A DNA stretch of 7,469 nucleotides from NCBI GenBank assembly GCA_017560285.1, contig JAFYOG010000006.1:1-7469 (forward strand). The letters are read 5' to 3'. The position numbers and the translations under genes are program-made. Numbering within the stretch: position 1 is the stretch's first letter; each line of letters begins with the position of its first letter. Positions 6,037 through 7,469 of this stretch are shown here, one piece after another. The notes under the pieces are model-generated. The model made no database searches and had not been told where the DNA came from. It worked only from the letters and a program-made list of their open reading frames with translations. The DNA comes from Clostridia bacterium (GTDB lineage: Bacteria; Bacillota; Clostridia; Oscillospirales; CAG-382).

Positions 6037-7410
6037 ATGTCTGAGTTAGAGACTTTCAAAACAATGCCATTTTCTCTCGAGGCAGAGCAGGCGATACTCG
6101 GCACCGTAATTGTGGATTCCGAAAAGTTTGCCGACGTTGCAACGCTTAAAGAAGGCGACTTTTACCTTGAACAGCATAAACAGATTTTTGCAGCAATGCG
6201 AAATATGTTTAACGAGAGCAGAGTTATCGATCCGGTAACTCTTATCGACACGCTTACAAGCATGGGTACTTATACCGAAGGCGATGCGGCAAAGTACATA
6301 AAGCTGCTTGTTGATCTGGCTTCCGGTGCGGCTAATATCGAGGAATATTCCAAGATTGTTAGAGATAAAGCAATGCTTCGAGCTTTAATCGAGGCTTCGC
6401 GCGATATTTCTGATTTAGCATATAGCGAAAAGGGCGAGGTTGCCAAGGCTATAAATTTTGCAGAGAGTAAAATTTATTCTATATCGCAAGATAAATACAG
6501 CGAAGGCTTGGACAAAATCGGCGACGTTGTTGCAGATTACGTAAAGTTACTTCGTATGCTGGAAGAAGATCCTGACCTTCTTTCCGGTACACCCACACGT
6601 TTTGAAAAGCTCGACCGAATGTTGGTTGGTATGGGCAAGGGCGATTTGATTGTTGTGGGCGCCCGTCCCGGTATGGGTAAAACCAGCTTTTGTATGAACG
6701 TTGCTACCAACGTTGCTAAAACAACCGATAAAAACATTGTTGTCTTTTCTTTGGAAATGTCTTCTGAACAGTTGGTTTCCAGAATGTTAAGCAGTGAAGC
6801 CCTTATAGACAGCAAAAATATGCGCACGGGCAACTTAAGCCCCGATGATTGGACAAAATTAGCCGAGGCAGCAAGTGTTTTATCAAAAACTAATATTTTT
6901 ATTGCGCCTAATCCCAACATTACTCCCAGCGCAATGAAATCTATGCTTCGCAGGCTTGGCAACGTAGGTTTGGTTATTATCGACTACTTGCAGTTAATGC
7001 ATCCCGATATAGTTACAAACAATCAGGTGCAGGATATAGCAAGTATAACCCGCGCTATTAAGCTTATGGCTAAGGAATTTGAAATCCCCATTATTTTGTG
7101 TTCTCAGTTATCCCGTGCTACCGATAAACGAAGCGGCAAGGAAAGACAGCCTATGTTATCGGATTTGCGTGATTCCGGCTCTATCGAGCAGGACGCAGAT
7201 ATTGTTTTATTCTTATACAGAAGCAATTATTATGAACGGAACGAAGGGGATGCGCCCGAGGAAACAAATTCCGATTATATTGTTGCCGACTGTAACGTTG
7301 CTAAAAACCGTCACGGTAGCCCGGGTATTGTAAAACTCGCTTGGGTAGGCAAATATTTTAAATTTATGAGTATAAGTGATGAATTTACAGACGAATCAAG
7401 TGAAAACTGA
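6037..7410 (+). CDS. dnaB: Replicative DNA helicase DnaB (DnaC in Bacillus nomenclature)
   Basis: This is the hexameric, ATP-driven helicase that encircles the lagging-strand template, unwinds the replication fork and recruits primase. The 457 residues match the family. The N-terminal domain begins at MPFSLEAEQAILGTVI (10-25) and extends to about 150, followed by a linker. The RecA-like motor domain starts near 183 with SGTPTRFEKLD. Walker A is GARPGMGKTS (208-217; K215 and T216 bind nucleotide). SLEMSSEQLVSRM (238-250) follows, then Walker B IIDYLQLM (314-321, with D316). SQLSR is at 356-360 and SDLRDSGSIEQDADIVLF at 375-392. The arginine-finger region is AKNRHGSPG (422-430, with R425). All motifs are intact and uninterrupted, so no intein is present. 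It is third in the unit driven from 3487-3515, with no promoter seen in the gap before it. The next open frame overlaps its last 32 bases. Confidence 0.97.
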   Translation: MSELETFKTMPFSLEAEQAILGTVIVDSEKFADVATLKEGDFYLEQHKQIFAAMRNMFNESRVIDPVTLIDTLTSMGTYTEGDAAKYIKLLVDLASGAANIEEYSKIVRDKAMLRALIEASRDISDLAYSEKGEVAKAINFAESKIYSISQDKYSEGLDKIGDVVADYVKLLRMLEEDPDLLSGTPTRFEKLDRMLVGMGKGDLIVVGARPGMGKTSFCMNVATNVAKTTDKNIVVFSLEMSSEQLVSRMLSSEALIDSKNMRTGNLSPDDWTKLAEAASVLSKTNIFIAPNPNITPSAMKSMLRRLGNVGLVIIDYLQLMHPDIVTNNQVQDIASITRAIKLMAKEFEIPIILCSQLSRATDKRSGKERQPMLSDLRDSGSIEQDADIVLFLYRSNYYERNEGDAPEETNSDYIVADCNVAKNRHGSPGIVKLAWVGKYFKFMSISDEFTDESSEN

Positions 7411-7469
7411 TTTTTTGAATAAAATTCGCAGTTATTTTGAAGAAAACAACTTGGATTTATCAAATAAAA
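7379..7469 (+). CDS. Start of a further gene overlapping dnaB, cut by the window edge (possibly tRNA(Ile)-lysidine synthetase)
   Basis: An open frame begins after a stop at 7373-7375. The first ATG is at 7379, with a GTG directly before it at 7376. It continues without a stop to the right edge, in a different frame from dnaB and overlapping it by 32 bases. The visible 30 residues include FLNKIRSYFEENNLDLSNK. An N-terminal helix ending in EENNL-like residues is common just before the PP-loop of TilS, the enzyme that modifies the CAU anticodon of tRNA-Ile, and tilS is sometimes found near dnaB in Clostridia. The diagnostic SGGxDS motif would lie beyond the window, so the name is a guess. No clear ribosome binding site precedes 7379. 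Later GTG (7400) or TTG (7415) starts are possible, and coupling to dnaB translation is likely. Confidence 0.45.
   Translation, partial: MNLQTNQVKTDFLNKIRSYFEENNLDLSNK

Noticed and set aside
6537..6962. Reverse-strand open frame of 141 codons inside dnaB
   Set aside because: It is antisense to the Walker A region and motor core of dnaB. The translated product is a mirror of conserved codons with no family resemblance.
6643..7311. Possible intein or insertion in dnaB, a common intein site
   Set aside because: Walker A, Walker B, SQLSR and the arginine-finger motif are contiguous at normal spacing, and the total length is typical.
7400..7420. T-run after dnaB as a possible terminator
   Set aside because: Six T residues follow the stop region, but there is no GC-rich stem upstream, and an open frame continues through the site.

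Overview
The window is a piece of a low-GC (roughly 40% by eye) bacterial chromosome. All five complete or nearly complete genes lie on the + strand, are tightly packed and have purine-rich ribosome binding sites. The protein families and the order phosphodiesterase - ribosomal protein L9 - replicative helicase point to a Firmicutes (Bacillota) genome. A divergent type IIA topoisomerase pair directly upstream suggests an anaerobic, gut-type Clostridia lineage. The lineage is an inference from protein style and gene order, not from a database comparison.

Layout. Positions 2-1243 hold the 3' part of a type IIA topoisomerase B subunit (ParE/GyrB family, with the TOPRIM domain and no ATPase domain in the window). 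An 11-base gap separates it from the A subunit (1255-3483), which is full length and ParC-like. A gap of only 54 bases follows. It contains a textbook vegetative promoter (TTGACA, 17-base spacer, TATAAT with an upstream TG) and a strong Shine-Dalgarno sequence. These launch a second transcription unit: a membrane-anchored GdpP/YybT-type cyclic-di-AMP phosphodiesterase (3538-5568), ribosomal protein bL9 (5574-6017) and replicative helicase DnaB (6037-7410). A further open frame overlaps the end of dnaB and runs off the window.

How the genes work together. The first pair is predicted to break, pass and rejoin DNA duplexes (decatenation or relaxation). DnaB unwinds the fork, bL9 is a structural part of the large ribosomal subunit, and the phosphodiesterase lowers the second messenger c-di-AMP, which controls potassium, osmolyte and cell-wall homeostasis. 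The gdpP-rplI-dnaB order is known from Bacillus subtilis (yybT-rplI-dnaC), so this is conserved core chromosome rather than an accessory island.

I found no mobile element, CRISPR array, RNA gene, intein or defence system, and I do not see an undescribed multi-gene system. The points most worth a second look are the altered motifs in the topoisomerase pair (TOPRIM motif, quinolone-pocket residues, missing GyrA box), the near-ideal promoter with a very short leader, and the degenerate GGDEF domain in the phosphodiesterase. No stretch longer than 300 bases lacks a gene.
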